Source: Motiliproteus sp041586735
Lineage (GTDB): Bacteria > Pseudomonadota > Gammaproteobacteria > Pseudomonadales > Balneatricaceae
Direction: 5' to 3'
Assembly (NCBI GenBank): GCA_041586735.1
Contig: JBFGZQ010000005.1
Coordinates: 124,001 to 188,000, forward strand
DNA: 64,000 nucleotides
Both the position numbers and the translations under genes were made by a program. This document shows positions 27,581 to 36,975 of this stretch, piece after piece. The notes beneath the pieces were generated by a model. That model was not told where the DNA came from, did not search any database, and saw nothing but the letters and a program-made list of their open reading frames with translations. The stretch's first letter is position 1. Each line of letters starts with the position of its first letter.

Positions 27581-28167
27581 TGCGCTGGATAATGCTGATG
27601 CTGACCTTATCGCTGCTGGTTGGCTGCGGTACTAAGGTCACACGCCTGGAACCCAATCAGACCCTCGATTTAAGCGGTAGCTGGAACGACACCGATTCCC
27701 GTTTGGTGGCTCAGGAGATGATTCAGGATGCACTGTCTCACCCCTGGATCAGCCAGTTTGAGTCGAACCAGGGACAGTCGCCGACAGTGATCGTGGGTAC
27801 GGTTCAAAATGTCAGCCATGAGCATATCAATATCAATACCTTCGTCAGCGATATGGAGCGCGCCCTGATCAACTCAGGTCGGGTGATCTTTGTGGCGTCC
27901 AGCCAAGAGCGCTCGGAGATTCGTAAAGAGCGGGTTGATCAGGACCTGAATGCGACCGAGAGCACCCGTAGTGCTGCGGGCAATGAGATCGGCGCAGACT
28001 ATATGCTCAAAGGCCAGATCAATACCCTGATCGATGTGGCCTCGAAGGATCAGGTCCGTTACTACCAGGTCGATTTGACGCTGATCAGCATGAAGGATAA
28101 TCGCAAGGTGTGGCTGGGACAGAAGAAGATCAAGAAGTTGGTCGAGAACAGCAAACTGCGCTACTGA
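27577..28167 (+). CDS. lpoB: penicillin-binding protein activator LpoB
   Basis: An outer-membrane lipoprotein that reaches through the periplasm to activate the peptidoglycan synthase PBP1b. The 196-residue product has lipobox LVGC (Cys17) and the LpoB core: LDLSGSWNDTDS, ARL/DALS helices, and ADYMLKGQINTL followed by VDLTLISMKDNRKVW. The Pro-rich linker of E. coli LpoB is absent, giving a shorter tether, as in many non-enteric bacteria. Confidence 0.9.
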   Translation: MMRWIMLMLTLSLLVGCGTKVTRLEPNQTLDLSGSWNDTDSRLVAQEMIQDALSHPWISQFESNQGQSPTVIVGTVQNVSHEHININTFVSDMERALINSGRVIFVASSQERSEIRKERVDQDLNATESTRSAAGNEIGADYMLKGQINTLIDVASKDQVRYYQVDLTLISMKDNRKVWLGQKKIKKLVENSKLRY

Positions 28168-28180
28168 GTCACGCATACTT

Positions 28181-29536
28181 ATGCTTACAGGCATATCGAT
28201 AACGGCGTTAACAGCGGGCCGGGGGGCACTGTTAGGGTCGGTGTTAGGGGTACTGTTAGGGTCGGTGTTAGGGATACTGTTACGGTTATGGTTACGGCCA
28301 CTGCTGCTGTCACTGCTGCTGTTACAGGGTTGTGCGCTGACACAGCAGCAAAGCACCGGTATGAGTCACTACCTCGATAGTCACTCGTTGACCGAGACGC
28401 TGGCAAAACTGCAATCACAGTCGCCCGAGCCGCGTGATCTGCCCATGCATCTGCTTAACCGCGGACTGGTGCACCACCTGATCGGCAACTATCAGCGCAG
28501 TAACCAGGACCTGGAAGCGGCTAAACTGGCGTTGGAGAAAGTGCAGGCGATCAGCGTTACAGAGGGATTGGCCTCCAGCACCCTCAATGAAACCTTTAAT
28601 GATTACAGCGCCACCCCCAGCGAGCGTGTCCTGCTCCATGCGGTGATGGCGCTGAATTATCTGGCCCTGAACGATCTTGGCGGCGCCCGGGTGGAGGCGC
28701 TGCAGACTGATCTGCGCATACGCGAGTTGGCCGAGGAGAGCGCAGATCTTGCCAGTGCCCGTTTTATTGCCGGCCTGGTCTTTGAGCTGAATCAGGAGTG
28801 GTCTGACGCCATGATCAGTTACCGTAAAGCCGAACAGGCCCTCACCAGGCGTAAATTGTCGATACCGGCGGTGCTTCAGGCGCGACTGCTGAACAGCAGC
28901 CAGCAGCTGGGGTTGGAGCAGGAGTACCAGCAATACGCAGCCAGATTTGCCTCTCAGTTAGCGCCGTTGCCTGCGGACTACGCCGAAGTCCTGGTGCTGT
29001 CTCTCAGCGGCAAGGTCTCTGCCAAACAGCCCCGGATGATCAGTATCTATGCCCCTTCGCTGGGGCACTTTGTCACGATAGCACAACCCTATTACCCGCC
29101 CCGCAAGAGCCCCGTGGTTAGCGCTTCGCCACAGCTAGCTGGCCAGCCACTGACGCTCGGGCTGTTGGAGGATGTCGAGGGGTTAGCCAGAGAAGCGTTG
29201 CAGGCCGGAGAGGCCAAGCGGGTGGCCCTGAGCCTCAGCCGTATGGCCGCCAAACACCAGATGGTGAAAAAGGCCCGTAATCAGGACCCGCTGCTGGGGC
29301 TGCTGACCGATCTCGCCTCGGTGTTTACCGAAGTGCCAGACCTTAGGAGCTGGAGTCTGCTGCCCGCGGCTATCCAGGTTGGCAGCTTGCGGCTGCCGGT
29401 CGGCTCCGACAGGTTGTTGGACATTAGTGTTTCTGGTAGCCCGCAGCCTGGGCAACGGCTGGAGGTCAAATCAGCGGGGCTGCAGCTGTTGATCAGCAAC
29501 AGCTATCGGCCTTCAGGTCAGTTGCTTTCCTATTAA
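28181..29536 (+). CDS. COG3014-like lipoprotein
   Basis: A 451-residue predicted lipoprotein of the COG3014 type that often travels with LpoB and LPP20. The first 50 residues are a very long hydrophobic leader built from 8-residue repeats (LGSVLG), then lipobox LQGC near residue 51. The remainder is helical and repeat-like (TPR-type), with the segment LNYLALNDLGGARVEA. The leader is encoded by a 24-bp tandem repeat; the true start could be one of the internal GTG or TTG codons. Confidence 0.7.
   Translation: MLTGISITALTAGRGALLGSVLGVLLGSVLGILLRLWLRPLLLSLLLLQGCALTQQQSTGMSHYLDSHSLTETLAKLQSQSPEPRDLPMHLLNRGLVHHLIGNYQRSNQDLEAAKLALEKVQAISVTEGLASSTLNETFNDYSATPSERVLLHAVMALNYLALNDLGGARVEALQTDLRIRELAEESADLASARFIAGLVFELNQEWSDAMISYRKAEQALTRRKLSIPAVLQARLLNSSQQLGLEQEYQQYAARFASQLAPLPADYAEVLVLSLSGKVSAKQPRMISIYAPSLGHFVTIAQPYYPPRKSPVVSASPQLAGQPLTLGLLEDVEGLAREALQAGEAKRVALSLSRMAAKHQMVKKARNQDPLLGLLTDLASVFTEVPDLRSWSLLPAAIQVGSLRLPVGSDRLLDISVSGSPQPGQRLEVKSAGLQLLISNSYRPSGQLLSY
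28227..28298 (+). repeat. 24-bp tandem repeat in signal-peptide coding region
   Basis: Three consecutive 24-base units (28227-28250, 28251-28274, 28275-28298). The first two differ only at their ends; the third is more diverged. Since 24 is a multiple of three, a change in copy number would lengthen or shorten the hydrophobic leader by eight residues without breaking the frame. Confidence 0.8.
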
Positions 29537-29561
29537 CCAGTAACCAGTAACCAGTAACCAG
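29534..29561 (+). repeat. TAACCAG tandem repeat
   Basis: Four perfect copies of the 7-mer TAACCAG, the first of which supplies the TAA stop of the preceding lipoprotein gene. A related CTGGTTA-type repeat lies near 42586-42617. Function unknown; it is probably replication-slippage DNA. Confidence 0.85.
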
Positions 29562-29662
29562 TAGCAGGTCCGACTAGACTAGTACTATTAGCGAATCCGA
29601 CTAGCGGCTACTTCAAGCAGGTGATCCAAGCAGGTACGGCTGGCACTTAAAAGGATATCCTT

Positions 29663-30640
29663 ATGATGCTCCTCAAACGCTTGGGTTTACTGTTGTTTGT
29701 AGGGTTGCTTGGCTGCGCCTCGCCCTCCGAGCCTCCTCGTTGGAGTACCGGAGCCGCCGAGCAGTACCCCCACAGCCGCTACCTCAGCGCCATCGGTGAA
29801 GGCAGCAGCCGAGAGCAGGCCGAACAGCGCGCTCTCGCAGCCTTGGCGCGGGTGTTTGAGGTCAGTATTGAGGAGGAGCATACCGATCTCTCGCTGTTTC
29901 GACAGCAGACCGGGGAGGTCTCTGAGAGTATTAACAGCCAGACCAGTAGCCGGCAGTTAATCACGGCCACCGAGCAGGTCCTCGAAGGCGCTATTCCCGT
30001 GGAGTACTGGCATCAGCAGCAACACCATCTGGTGTTGGTGGCGCTGGAGCGCCGCGGTGCCGAACAGCGTCTGCGGCAGAAAATGGTTCAGCTGGACCAG
30101 CAGACCGCAGGGCTTAGTCAGTATGCCGATAACCCCGCGCTTAACCCGGTCAAGCAGATCCGTGCGCTGGAGCAGGCCCGTCAGCTGCAGCGCCAGCGTG
30201 CGCCGCTAAATCGTAACCTGTCGGTTGTTAGTGGCAAAACGATAACGCCGCCGGTCAGCGTCGCCGTGCTGGAGCAGCAGCTTCGTCACCGGCTTGGGCG
30301 GTTAACGTTTAGGCTCTCGGCAGAGCCCGCGTTAATACCCGTGCTGGAGCATGCTGTCGCCCAGATCGGCGCTCAGGCGCTGCCTGAGGCTGCGTTGCAG
30401 CTTAGCGGGTTGATAGACCGGGAGCCGGTTCTCCAGAAGCAGGGCTGGTACTGGGTGCGGGGATCTTTTCAGTTGTCGTTGAGTGACCCGCAAGCGGTGG
30501 TGATTGCTCAGCAGCGCTGGCCGGTGAAAGTCTCAGCGCAGCAGCAGGGGATGATCGAGCAGCGCCTGCGAGACCAGATTAACGCCCAGATTGCCGAGCA
30601 ACTGTATCAGCTGCTTAGCGCTATTCGGCAGGGTGAGTGA
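29663..30640 (+). CDS. LPP20-family lipoprotein
   Basis: The 325-residue product has a short signal peptide with lipobox LLGC (Cys18), then an LPP20 domain with YLSAIGEGSSREQAEQRALAA (residues 40-60). The C-terminal half is Gln-rich and helical. It is the last gene of the lpoB lipoprotein cluster. AAGGATAT precedes the ATG. The extracytoplasmic role is unknown; it may stabilise the same envelope complex as LpoB. Confidence 0.75.
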   Translation: MMLLKRLGLLLFVGLLGCASPSEPPRWSTGAAEQYPHSRYLSAIGEGSSREQAEQRALAALARVFEVSIEEEHTDLSLFRQQTGEVSESINSQTSSRQLITATEQVLEGAIPVEYWHQQQHHLVLVALERRGAEQRLRQKMVQLDQQTAGLSQYADNPALNPVKQIRALEQARQLQRQRAPLNRNLSVVSGKTITPPVSVAVLEQQLRHRLGRLTFRLSAEPALIPVLEHAVAQIGAQALPEAALQLSGLIDREPVLQKQGWYWVRGSFQLSLSDPQAVVIAQQRWPVKVSAQQQGMIEQRLRDQINAQIAEQLYQLLSAIRQGE

Positions 30641-30689
30641 AACCCGAACGGACGCTGCGTCAATAGGCTCTTCGTTAATGGGCGCTTCG

Positions 30690-31031
30690 TCAATGGGAGT
30701 CGGGCTCTTGGTGCTCTTTAGCGCTGAGTGCTTCGCTGATAAAACGAGCCAGATACTGCTGTCCACGACGTGATGCGTTGAATACCCATACCGCCAGCAG
30801 GCCGCCGATGGCTAAGGTGATGATGCGCAGCTCGGGAAACAGTAACGCCAGTGCCAGGGTGATAGGAATGATCAGCGTCAAGCTGTATTTCATCCGCTTG
30901 GCAAGACCGAGCTGCAGCCGCTTGGCATCGGTGAGGTTATCGAGTCCTGCGCGCTGCAGTGACTGACATAAAGATTCATAGTCGCGCTGCTGTTTGCTCT
31001 GCATGCGTCCGAAAGGGTCGTTGATATTCAT
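30690..31031 (-). CDS. small two-helix membrane protein
   Basis: A 113-residue protein with a charged N-terminus and two adjacent hydrophobic segments (about residues 48-67 and 69-85), followed by a basic, polar tail. No family is recognised. It converges with the last lipoprotein gene; the 49-base spacer has imperfect repeats of GCTTCGTCAATGGG. It is probably an inner-membrane protein of unknown role. Confidence 0.6.
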   Translation of the reverse strand: MNINDPFGRMQSKQQRDYESLCQSLQRAGLDNLTDAKRLQLGLAKRMKYSLTLIIPITLALALLFPELRIITLAIGGLLAVWVFNASRRGQQYLARFISEALSAKEHQEPDSH

Positions 31032-31091
31032 CGCTTAGCGGCTTCCTGTGGCTGGAGAACAAGACCGCGATGATACCTGAACTCAACTGCA

Positions 31092-31973
31092 TTAGCAGGT
31101 TTCCATACACAGTGACAACCAGCGCTGAATACCGGCGCTGAGGTATTTATGGCGATGGAGAATAAAGTAGAACCGGCGGCTAAAATCACGCTGTGGCACC
31201 GATAAGGGTACTAGGCTTCCGTGTTTGAACGCGTCCTGGAGCGCTATCTCAGAGAGGCAGCCCAGCCCCGTGCCCGATTCAACGGCGCGCTTGATCGCCT
31301 CGGTATGCTGTAGCTCGAGCCTGATCTGCAACTGCGGCAGCAGTCCCTGCAGCGCTCGGTCGAATACCTGGCGGGTTCCCGAGCCGGGCTCGCGGAGAAT
31401 CCACTGGGCCTGCAACAGCTCCTGATCGCTGATCCGGTCGCGTTGCGCCAACGGGTGACTAGGGGCACAGAATACCACCAGGGTATCGTCACGCCAGGGG
31501 GTGATCTGTAGCTCGGGATGCTGCATCTCTCCCTCGATGACCCCAATGTCTAGATCGAAGCTGACCACCCGTTCGGCGATCTCATGGGTGTTGGCCACCT
31601 GCAGACTGACCTTGGCCGCGTTGCTGATCGCCATATAGCGCTCCATCAATGGCACCATCAGATAGTTACCGATAGTCAGGGTCGCTCCGACCTTTAGCGG
31701 GCCTGCATCGGCGTGACGGTCGAGATCGCGCTCCAGAGCCCGGGCTTGTTCCATCAGCGCCTCGGCACGTGGTTGCAGCAGGCGCCCCAGTTCATTGAGT
31801 TGCAGACGCTTACCGATACGGTCAAATAGCTGAATATCAAACTGCTGCTCGAGTTCTTTAAGGGCGCTGCTAGCCGCACTTTGGGACATCGACAGGGCTT
31901 GGGCCGCGCGGGTGATGTGTTGTTGATGCGCGGTCTCCAGAAACACTTCAAGTTGACGCAGGCTGTATCTCAT
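31092..31973 (-). CDS. finR: LysR-family regulator (FinR-like)
   Basis: A 293-residue LysR-type regulator. The N-terminal helix-turn-helix is in LRQLEVFLETA..ITRAAQALSMSQSAASSALKELE, followed by a type 2 periplasmic-binding-like effector domain. It is divergent from fpr, exactly the arrangement of finR-fprA in Pseudomonas, where FinR activates the reductase under superoxide stress and sulfite. That context, not unique residues, supports the name. Confidence 0.75.
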   Translation of the reverse strand: MRYSLRQLEVFLETAHQQHITRAAQALSMSQSAASSALKELEQQFDIQLFDRIGKRLQLNELGRLLQPRAEALMEQARALERDLDRHADAGPLKVGATLTIGNYLMVPLMERYMAISNAAKVSLQVANTHEIAERVVSFDLDIGVIEGEMQHPELQITPWRDDTLVVFCAPSHPLAQRDRISDQELLQAQWILREPGSGTRQVFDRALQGLLPQLQIRLELQHTEAIKRAVESGTGLGCLSEIALQDAFKHGSLVPLSVPQRDFSRRFYFILHRHKYLSAGIQRWLSLCMETC

Positions 31974-32102
31974 AATTTATAAAACCGATTAGACAAATCA
32001 ATATTACTTGTTTGATCGATAGGTTAGATCCGCTTTACTCTGGGTACAAGGTTTAAATATTTGTTTTTTTATTTCCTTTGGTTATAAGTGTAGAGGCAGA
32101 GT
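31974..32102. promoter_or_regulatory. finR/fpr intergenic, possible LysR site
   Basis: The 129-base AT-rich spacer separates two divergent genes. ATCAA at 31996-32000 and TTGAT at 32011-32015 form a short dyad with a 10-base gap, of the size a LysR dimer could bind; CGAT/ATCG arms lie further out. No perfect T-N11-A consensus is claimed. Confidence 0.35.
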
Positions 32103-32876
32103 ATGAGCGCTATCTTGCAAGAACAGGTCCTCAGTGTGCACCACTGGAATGACACCCTATTCAGCTTTACCACCAGTCGCTCGCAGAGCTTCAGATTCAA
32201 GAATGGTCATTTCACCATGATCGGCTTGGAACATGAGGGGCGGCCGCTGATGCGTGCATACAGTATCGCCAGTGCTAACCATGAAGATGCGTTGGAGTTT
32301 TTTAGCATCAAGGTGGCGGACGGTCCCTTAACTTCTAAGCTGCAAAAGATTCAGGTCGGTGATCAGATCCTGATCAGCCGCAAACCCACTGGCACCCTGG
32401 TCCTCGACCATCTGCTCCCCGGGCGTCATCTGTACCTGATCAGTACCGGAACCGGATTGGCACCTTTTATCAGTCTGATTAAGGATCCAGAGGTCTATGA
32501 ACGGTTCGACAAGGTGATCCTGACTCACGGGGTGCGCCACGTCTCTGAGCTGGCTTATAGCGATATGATCAACAATGAGCTGCCCAATAATGCCTATTTT
32601 GGCGACCAGGTCCGGGATAAACTGTTGTATTACCCCACGGTGACCCGAGAGCCGTTCCGTAATCAGGGGCGTTTGACCGAGCTGATGCAGAGCGGCAAGC
32701 TGTGTCGTGACCTAGGGCTGCCTGAGTTCAGCCTAGAGCAAGATCGCTTTATGATCTGCGGCAGCCCGTGGATGCTTAAAGATACTTGCGCGATTCTCGA
32801 TGCCCAGGGCTTTACCGAGGCGCGCCATGGTGACCTGGGTCATTATGTGATCGAGAGGGCGTTTGTGGAGCGTTGA
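32103..32876 (+). CDS. fpr: ferredoxin-NADP+ reductase
   Basis: The 257-residue flavoenzyme moves electrons between NADPH and ferredoxin or flavodoxin, and supports oxidative-stress repair. The FAD motif RAYSIAS (residues about 51-57), the NADP-binding STGTGLAPF motif and the C-terminal VIERAFVER (the extended bacterial subclass I end) are visible. Length matches Pseudomonas FprA. AGAGGCAGAG precedes the ATG. It is likely controlled by the divergent LysR gene. Confidence 0.93.
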   Translation: MSAILQEQVLSVHHWNDTLFSFTTSRSQSFRFKNGHFTMIGLEHEGRPLMRAYSIASANHEDALEFFSIKVADGPLTSKLQKIQVGDQILISRKPTGTLVLDHLLPGRHLYLISTGTGLAPFISLIKDPEVYERFDKVILTHGVRHVSELAYSDMINNELPNNAYFGDQVRDKLLYYPTVTREPFRNQGRLTELMQSGKLCRDLGLPEFSLEQDRFMICGSPWMLKDTCAILDAQGFTEARHGDLGHYVIERAFVER

Positions 32877-32960
32877 GGCGGTGCAGGCGGTTAGCGGTTG
32901 ATAAACGCTCGCGCCGCCCCTATATTCCCTTGCTGCCATTATTCTTGTTAAGAGCGCCCC

Positions 32961-33668
32961 ATGAACAAAAGTTTGATCACCCATCTCCTGGCCCTCGGCG
33001 TAGGGCTGGCCGGTTACCTGCTGCAGCAGCCGTTGCTGCAGACCGCAGCGCTGTTTGCGCTCTCTGGCGCTGTGACCAATTGGCTGGCGGTGCATATGCT
33101 GTTTGAGAAAATTCCGGGACTCTATGGCTCTGGGGTGATTCCCTGCCGTTTCGAGGAGTTCAAGTTGGGTATCAAGACCCTAATCATGGAGCAGTTTTTT
33201 ACCGCCGAAAATATTGAACGGTTTTTAAAACCTCAGAATGGCCAGCAACCCAATCTGCATCTGGCGCCGGTCATCGACAAGTTGGATCTGAGCCCGCTGT
33301 TTGATGCCTTGGTCAAGGCGATTGAAGAGTCGTCGTTGGGCGCTATGCTCAATATGATTGGTGGTGTGGCTGTGCTGCAACCTCTCAGAGAGCCCTTTAT
33401 CGCCAAGGCCAAGAGAACCCTAGAGGAGATGACCGGCGAGCAGACCTTTGTGCAGCTACTGCGTGAAGAGCTGGAGCAGCCGGACAGTCTGTTGCAGATC
33501 AACTCGCAGGTGGAGCAGGTCGTCGAGCAACGCCTCAATGAGCTGACCCCGGAGCTGGTTAAAGAGATCGTATCGACGATGATCCGCAAGCATCTCGGTT
33601 GGCTGGTGGTATGGGGCGGGGTGTTTGGTGCGCTTATCGGTGTAACCGCCTCCTTGGCGGGTATCTAA
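32961..33668 (+). CDS. DUF445 family membrane protein
   Basis: A 235-residue protein with N-terminal hydrophobic helices (about 10-45) and one C-terminal helix (215-233), and the DUF445 signature GAVTNWLAVHMLFEK and IPGLYGSGVIP. Members are inner-membrane proteins of unknown function. It follows fpr on the same strand, 84 bases downstream, with no clear terminator between them. Confidence 0.8.
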   Translation: MNKSLITHLLALGVGLAGYLLQQPLLQTAALFALSGAVTNWLAVHMLFEKIPGLYGSGVIPCRFEEFKLGIKTLIMEQFFTAENIERFLKPQNGQQPNLHLAPVIDKLDLSPLFDALVKAIEESSLGAMLNMIGGVAVLQPLREPFIAKAKRTLEEMTGEQTFVQLLREELEQPDSLLQINSQVEQVVEQRLNELTPELVKEIVSTMIRKHLGWLVVWGGVFGALIGVTASLAGI

Positions 33669-33693
33669 TCATCACTTTTGTAATGGAATCATC

Positions 33694-34050
33694 ATGACGA
33701 TTCAACGTGTTAATCCCTGTGCTCGCTGGTCGGATGCGACCCTGCACAATGGCGTCGCCTATTTTGTGGAGGTGGCTGAAGATAGTCGCGCAGCTATGAG
33801 CGGGCAGGTGACGCAAGTGCTGTCCCAGGCCGAACGCCTATTAGCCCAGCTGGGCGCTGATAAGTCGAGCCTGCTATCGGTGACGATCTATGTCACCGAT
33901 TTTTCCAATTTGGAACTGCTGAATAAGGCTTGGGAGGCCTGGCTGCCCGCGGGTTGTGCGCCGAGCCGCGCTTGTCTCAAAGTGGAGCTGGCTGATCCTG
34001 CGTTGTTGGTTGAGATTGCATTTGTCGCGGCCGTCGCTCCGCAGCGCTGA
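33694..34050 (+). CDS. RidA family protein
   Basis: A 118-residue member of the RidA/YjgF family, which hydrolyses reactive enamines or imines such as 2-aminoacrylate. The C-terminal PSRACLKVEL segment keeps the substrate-binding arginine, and VTIYVTDF matches the family core. RidA acts as a trimer in the cytoplasm. It begins 25 bases after the DUF445 gene. Divergent members of the family have other roles, so the exact substrate is open. Confidence 0.85.
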   Translation: MTIQRVNPCARWSDATLHNGVAYFVEVAEDSRAAMSGQVTQVLSQAERLLAQLGADKSSLLSVTIYVTDFSNLELLNKAWEAWLPAGCAPSRACLKVELADPALLVEIAFVAAVAPQR

Positions 34051-34253
34051 GGCTATAGAGGTGAGGCGCTGTAGCCTAGGCGCTAGGGTACAGGCTGGTG
34101 AGCGAGAGAGAGTAAGACGCGGCCCTGCACGCTTGGGGTTTGCCGATGCGGCGCTGTACAATGGCTGAAGAATCGGGCAACGTGCGCCTATTCCCCCGCA
34201 ATCAGGTCGCTGGCAACGATTGAATTTCAGCGATCCAAGACAGGAGTCTCTTA
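34051..34253. other. spacer, no gene supported
   Basis: A 25-codon ATG frame at about 34146-34223 (ending NVRLFPRNQVAGND) is too short to call. A ribosome-binding site (ACAGGAG) lies just before the next gene. Confidence 0.3.
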
Positions 34254-34637
34254 ATGTCTAAGCACAGCTCTGGCCCAAGCAGTGATGCGTTAAAAAAATT
34301 GGTGAGCCAATCGCTGCAGAGCCAATCCCAGCGTGAGGCGGGTTACCGCGAAAAATCGCTAAAACTGTATCCCTGGGTCTGCGGACGCTGTGCTCGTGAG
34401 TTTAACCGCGGCAATCTCACCGAGTTGACCGTTCACCATCGTGACCATAACCACGATAACAATCCGCCCGATGGCAGTAACTGGGAGCTGTTGTGTCTCT
34501 ATTGCCACGATAACGAACACAGTCGTTACGTCGATACCGCTGAACACAGTAAAACGGTGGCCGGTGGCGACGCCCGTCAAGCCGCCACCAGTCAACCGTT
34601 CGCGAATCTTAAAAGTCTGTTGCAGACTAAGCAATAA
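34254..34637 (+). CDS. yajD: YajD-like HNH nuclease
   Basis: A 127-residue HNH-fold protein related to E. coli YajD. Two zinc-binding pairs (CGRC near residue 41 and CLYC near 83) bracket the HHRDHNHDNN motif, which with the later His (CHDNEH) makes the HNH metal site. The N-terminus is basic and Ser/Gln-rich. Its cellular role is unknown. A good ribosome-binding site (CAGGAG) precedes the ATG. Confidence 0.85.
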   Translation: MSKHSSGPSSDALKKLVSQSLQSQSQREAGYREKSLKLYPWVCGRCAREFNRGNLTELTVHHRDHNHDNNPPDGSNWELLCLYCHDNEHSRYVDTAEHSKTVAGGDARQAATSQPFANLKSLLQTKQ

Positions 34638-34722
34638 TAGGCACAATGCGCGGCCGTGATGCGCTATTCCTTTACACGCCAATTATTTAACCCGGGTGCA
34701 AACCCCCGGCGGAGAGCTATAG

Positions 34723-36963
34723 ATGAGCTTTAACTTCCCTGTTTTTATCATCGACGAAGATTTTCGTTCGGAAAATGCCTCGGGTTTCGGTATTCGTGCC
34801 CTGGCTGAAGCGATTGAGAAGGAAGGCTTTGAGGTCGTTGGAGTCACCAGTTACGGTGACCTGTCATCATTCGCCCAGCAGCAGTCGCGGGCCTCGACCT
34901 TTATCCTGTCTATCGATGATGAGGAGTTGGCCAACAAGGAGCAGGAGACGATCGCCGATCTGCGTGACTTTGTCACCGAGATACGCCATAAGAACTCTGA
35001 GATCCCTATTTTTCTGTACGGGGAGACTCGCACCTCGCGTCACCTGCCTAATGACATCCTCCGCGAGCTGCATGGTTTTATCCATATGTACGAGGATACC
35101 CCGGAGTTTATCGCGCGCTCGGTGTTGCGTGAGGCCAAAGATTACCTCGAAGCTCTGCCGCCGCCTTTTTTCCGCGCGCTGACCAACTATGCCGCCGATG
35201 GCTCGTACTCCTGGCACTGCCCCGGCCATTCGGGAGGTGTTGCCTTTCTGAAGTCACCGGTAGGGCAGATGTTTCATCAGTTCTTTGGCGAGAATATGCT
35301 CCGTGCCGACGTCTGTAATGCCGTTGAAGAGCTGGGTCAGCTGCTCGATCACACCGGCCCGGTGGCGGCATCTGAACACAATGCGGCGCGAATTTTTAAC
35401 GCCGATCACCTGTATTTCGTCACCAACGGTACCTCTACCTCGAACAAGATTGTCTGGAACTCGACGGTGGCAGCCGGGGATATCGTGATCGTCGATCGTA
35501 ACTGCCATAAGTCGATTTTGCATTCGATCATGATGACCGGTGCGATACCGGTGTTCCTGATGCCGCAGCGCAATAACTTCGGCATTATCGGTCCCATCCC
35601 TCGCGAAGAGTTTCTGTGGGAAAACATCCAGAAAAAAATTGCCGCACATCCTTTTGCGAGTAAGGCTAAAGGTAAGCCGCGGGTGTTGACGATCACTCAG
35701 TCGACCTACGATGGGGTACTGTATAACGTCGAGGAGATCAAGGAGTTTCTAGACGGCAAGATCGACACCCTGCACTTCGATGAAGCCTGGCTGCCGCACG
35801 CCGCCTTCCATGATTTTTATGGTGACTATCACGCCATCGGTGCGGACCGGCCGCGTTGCAAAGAGTCGATGGTGTTTGCGACCCAGTCGACCCACAAGCT
35901 GTTGGCGGGTCTGTCACAAGCTTCACATATCCTGGTTCAAGATGCGGAGAATATCCGTTTGGATCGGGACCATTTCAACGAAGCCTATCTGATGCATACC
36001 TCGACCTCACCGCAATACGCGATTATCGCCTCTTGCGATGTTGCCGCTGCGATGATGGAGGCCCCTGGTGGTACGGCACTGGTAGAAGAGTCTATTACTG
36101 AGGCGTTGGAGTTCCGTCGTGCCATGCGCAAGGTCCACGAAGAGTGGGGCGGTAAGTGGTGGTTCACAGTCTGGGGGCCCGATGATCTTTCCGAAGAGGG
36201 GATCGAGGAGCGCGATGCCTGGATGCTCAAGCCCGGTGATCGCTGGCATGGATTCAGCAACCTGTCGCCGGGATTCAATATGCTGGACCCGATCAAGGCG
36301 ACGATTATTACTCCTGGACTGGATCTGGACGGCGATTTTTCCGATGAGTTTGGTATTCCGGCGGCGATCGTAACCAAATATCTCGCCGAGCATGGGGTGA
36401 TTGTCGAGAAGTGCGGACTGTATTCGTTCTTCATCATGTTCACCATCGGTATTACCAAGGGGCGCTGGAACACCCTGGTAGCCGCGCTGCAGCAGTTCAA
36501 AGACGATTACGATAAAAACACCCCATGCTGGAAAGCGCTGCCCGATTTCGTGGCCAAACACAGCCGTTATGAGCGGGTTGGGCTTAAGGATCTATGCGCT
36601 CAGATTCATGGTTTTTACAAGGCCAACGATGTCGCACGGCTGACCACCGAGATGTATACCTCGACCATGGTGCCGGCCATGCGCCCGGGTGAGGCTTTTG
36701 CCAAGATGGCGCATCGCGAGGTCGAGCGGGTGGTGATTGATGAGCTTGAAGGACGGGTTACGGCGATGCTGGTCACCCCCTATCCACCGGGTATCCCGTT
36801 ATTGATCCCGGGTGAGCGCTTCAACGCCACTATCGTACGCTATCTGAAACTGGCCCGTGATCTGAATCAGCGCTTCCCAGGATTCGAGACCGATATTCAT
36901 GGCTTAGTTAAAGAGGAGCGCGACGGCGAGCTGCTGTTCTGCGTTGATTGTGTGGCGGGCTAG
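34723..36963 (+). CDS. Orn/Lys/Arg decarboxylase, fold-III PLP enzyme
   Basis: A 746-residue inducible-type amino-acid decarboxylase with the N-terminal response-regulator-like wing domain (1-130), the PLP-binding large domain with the lysine in STHKLLAGLSQ, and the C-terminal domain with PYPPGIPLL. Length and order match AdiA, CadA, SpeC and LdcA. The substrate (arginine, lysine or ornithine) is not settled by motif reading. GGAGAG is placed well before the ATG. A long hairpin follows the gene. Confidence 0.88.
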   Translation: MSFNFPVFIIDEDFRSENASGFGIRALAEAIEKEGFEVVGVTSYGDLSSFAQQQSRASTFILSIDDEELANKEQETIADLRDFVTEIRHKNSEIPIFLYGETRTSRHLPNDILRELHGFIHMYEDTPEFIARSVLREAKDYLEALPPPFFRALTNYAADGSYSWHCPGHSGGVAFLKSPVGQMFHQFFGENMLRADVCNAVEELGQLLDHTGPVAASEHNAARIFNADHLYFVTNGTSTSNKIVWNSTVAAGDIVIVDRNCHKSILHSIMMTGAIPVFLMPQRNNFGIIGPIPREEFLWENIQKKIAAHPFASKAKGKPRVLTITQSTYDGVLYNVEEIKEFLDGKIDTLHFDEAWLPHAAFHDFYGDYHAIGADRPRCKESMVFATQSTHKLLAGLSQASHILVQDAENIRLDRDHFNEAYLMHTSTSPQYAIIASCDVAAAMMEAPGGTALVEESITEALEFRRAMRKVHEEWGGKWWFTVWGPDDLSEEGIEERDAWMLKPGDRWHGFSNLSPGFNMLDPIKATIITPGLDLDGDFSDEFGIPAAIVTKYLAEHGVIVEKCGLYSFFIMFTIGITKGRWNTLVAALQQFKDDYDKNTPCWKALPDFVAKHSRYERVGLKDLCAQIHGFYKANDVARLTTEMYTSTMVPAMRPGEAFAKMAHREVERVVIDELEGRVTAMLVTPYPPGIPLLIPGERFNATIVRYLKLARDLNQRFPGFETDIHGLVKEERDGELLFCVDCVAG

Positions 36964-36975
36964 TTATCCGACCGT

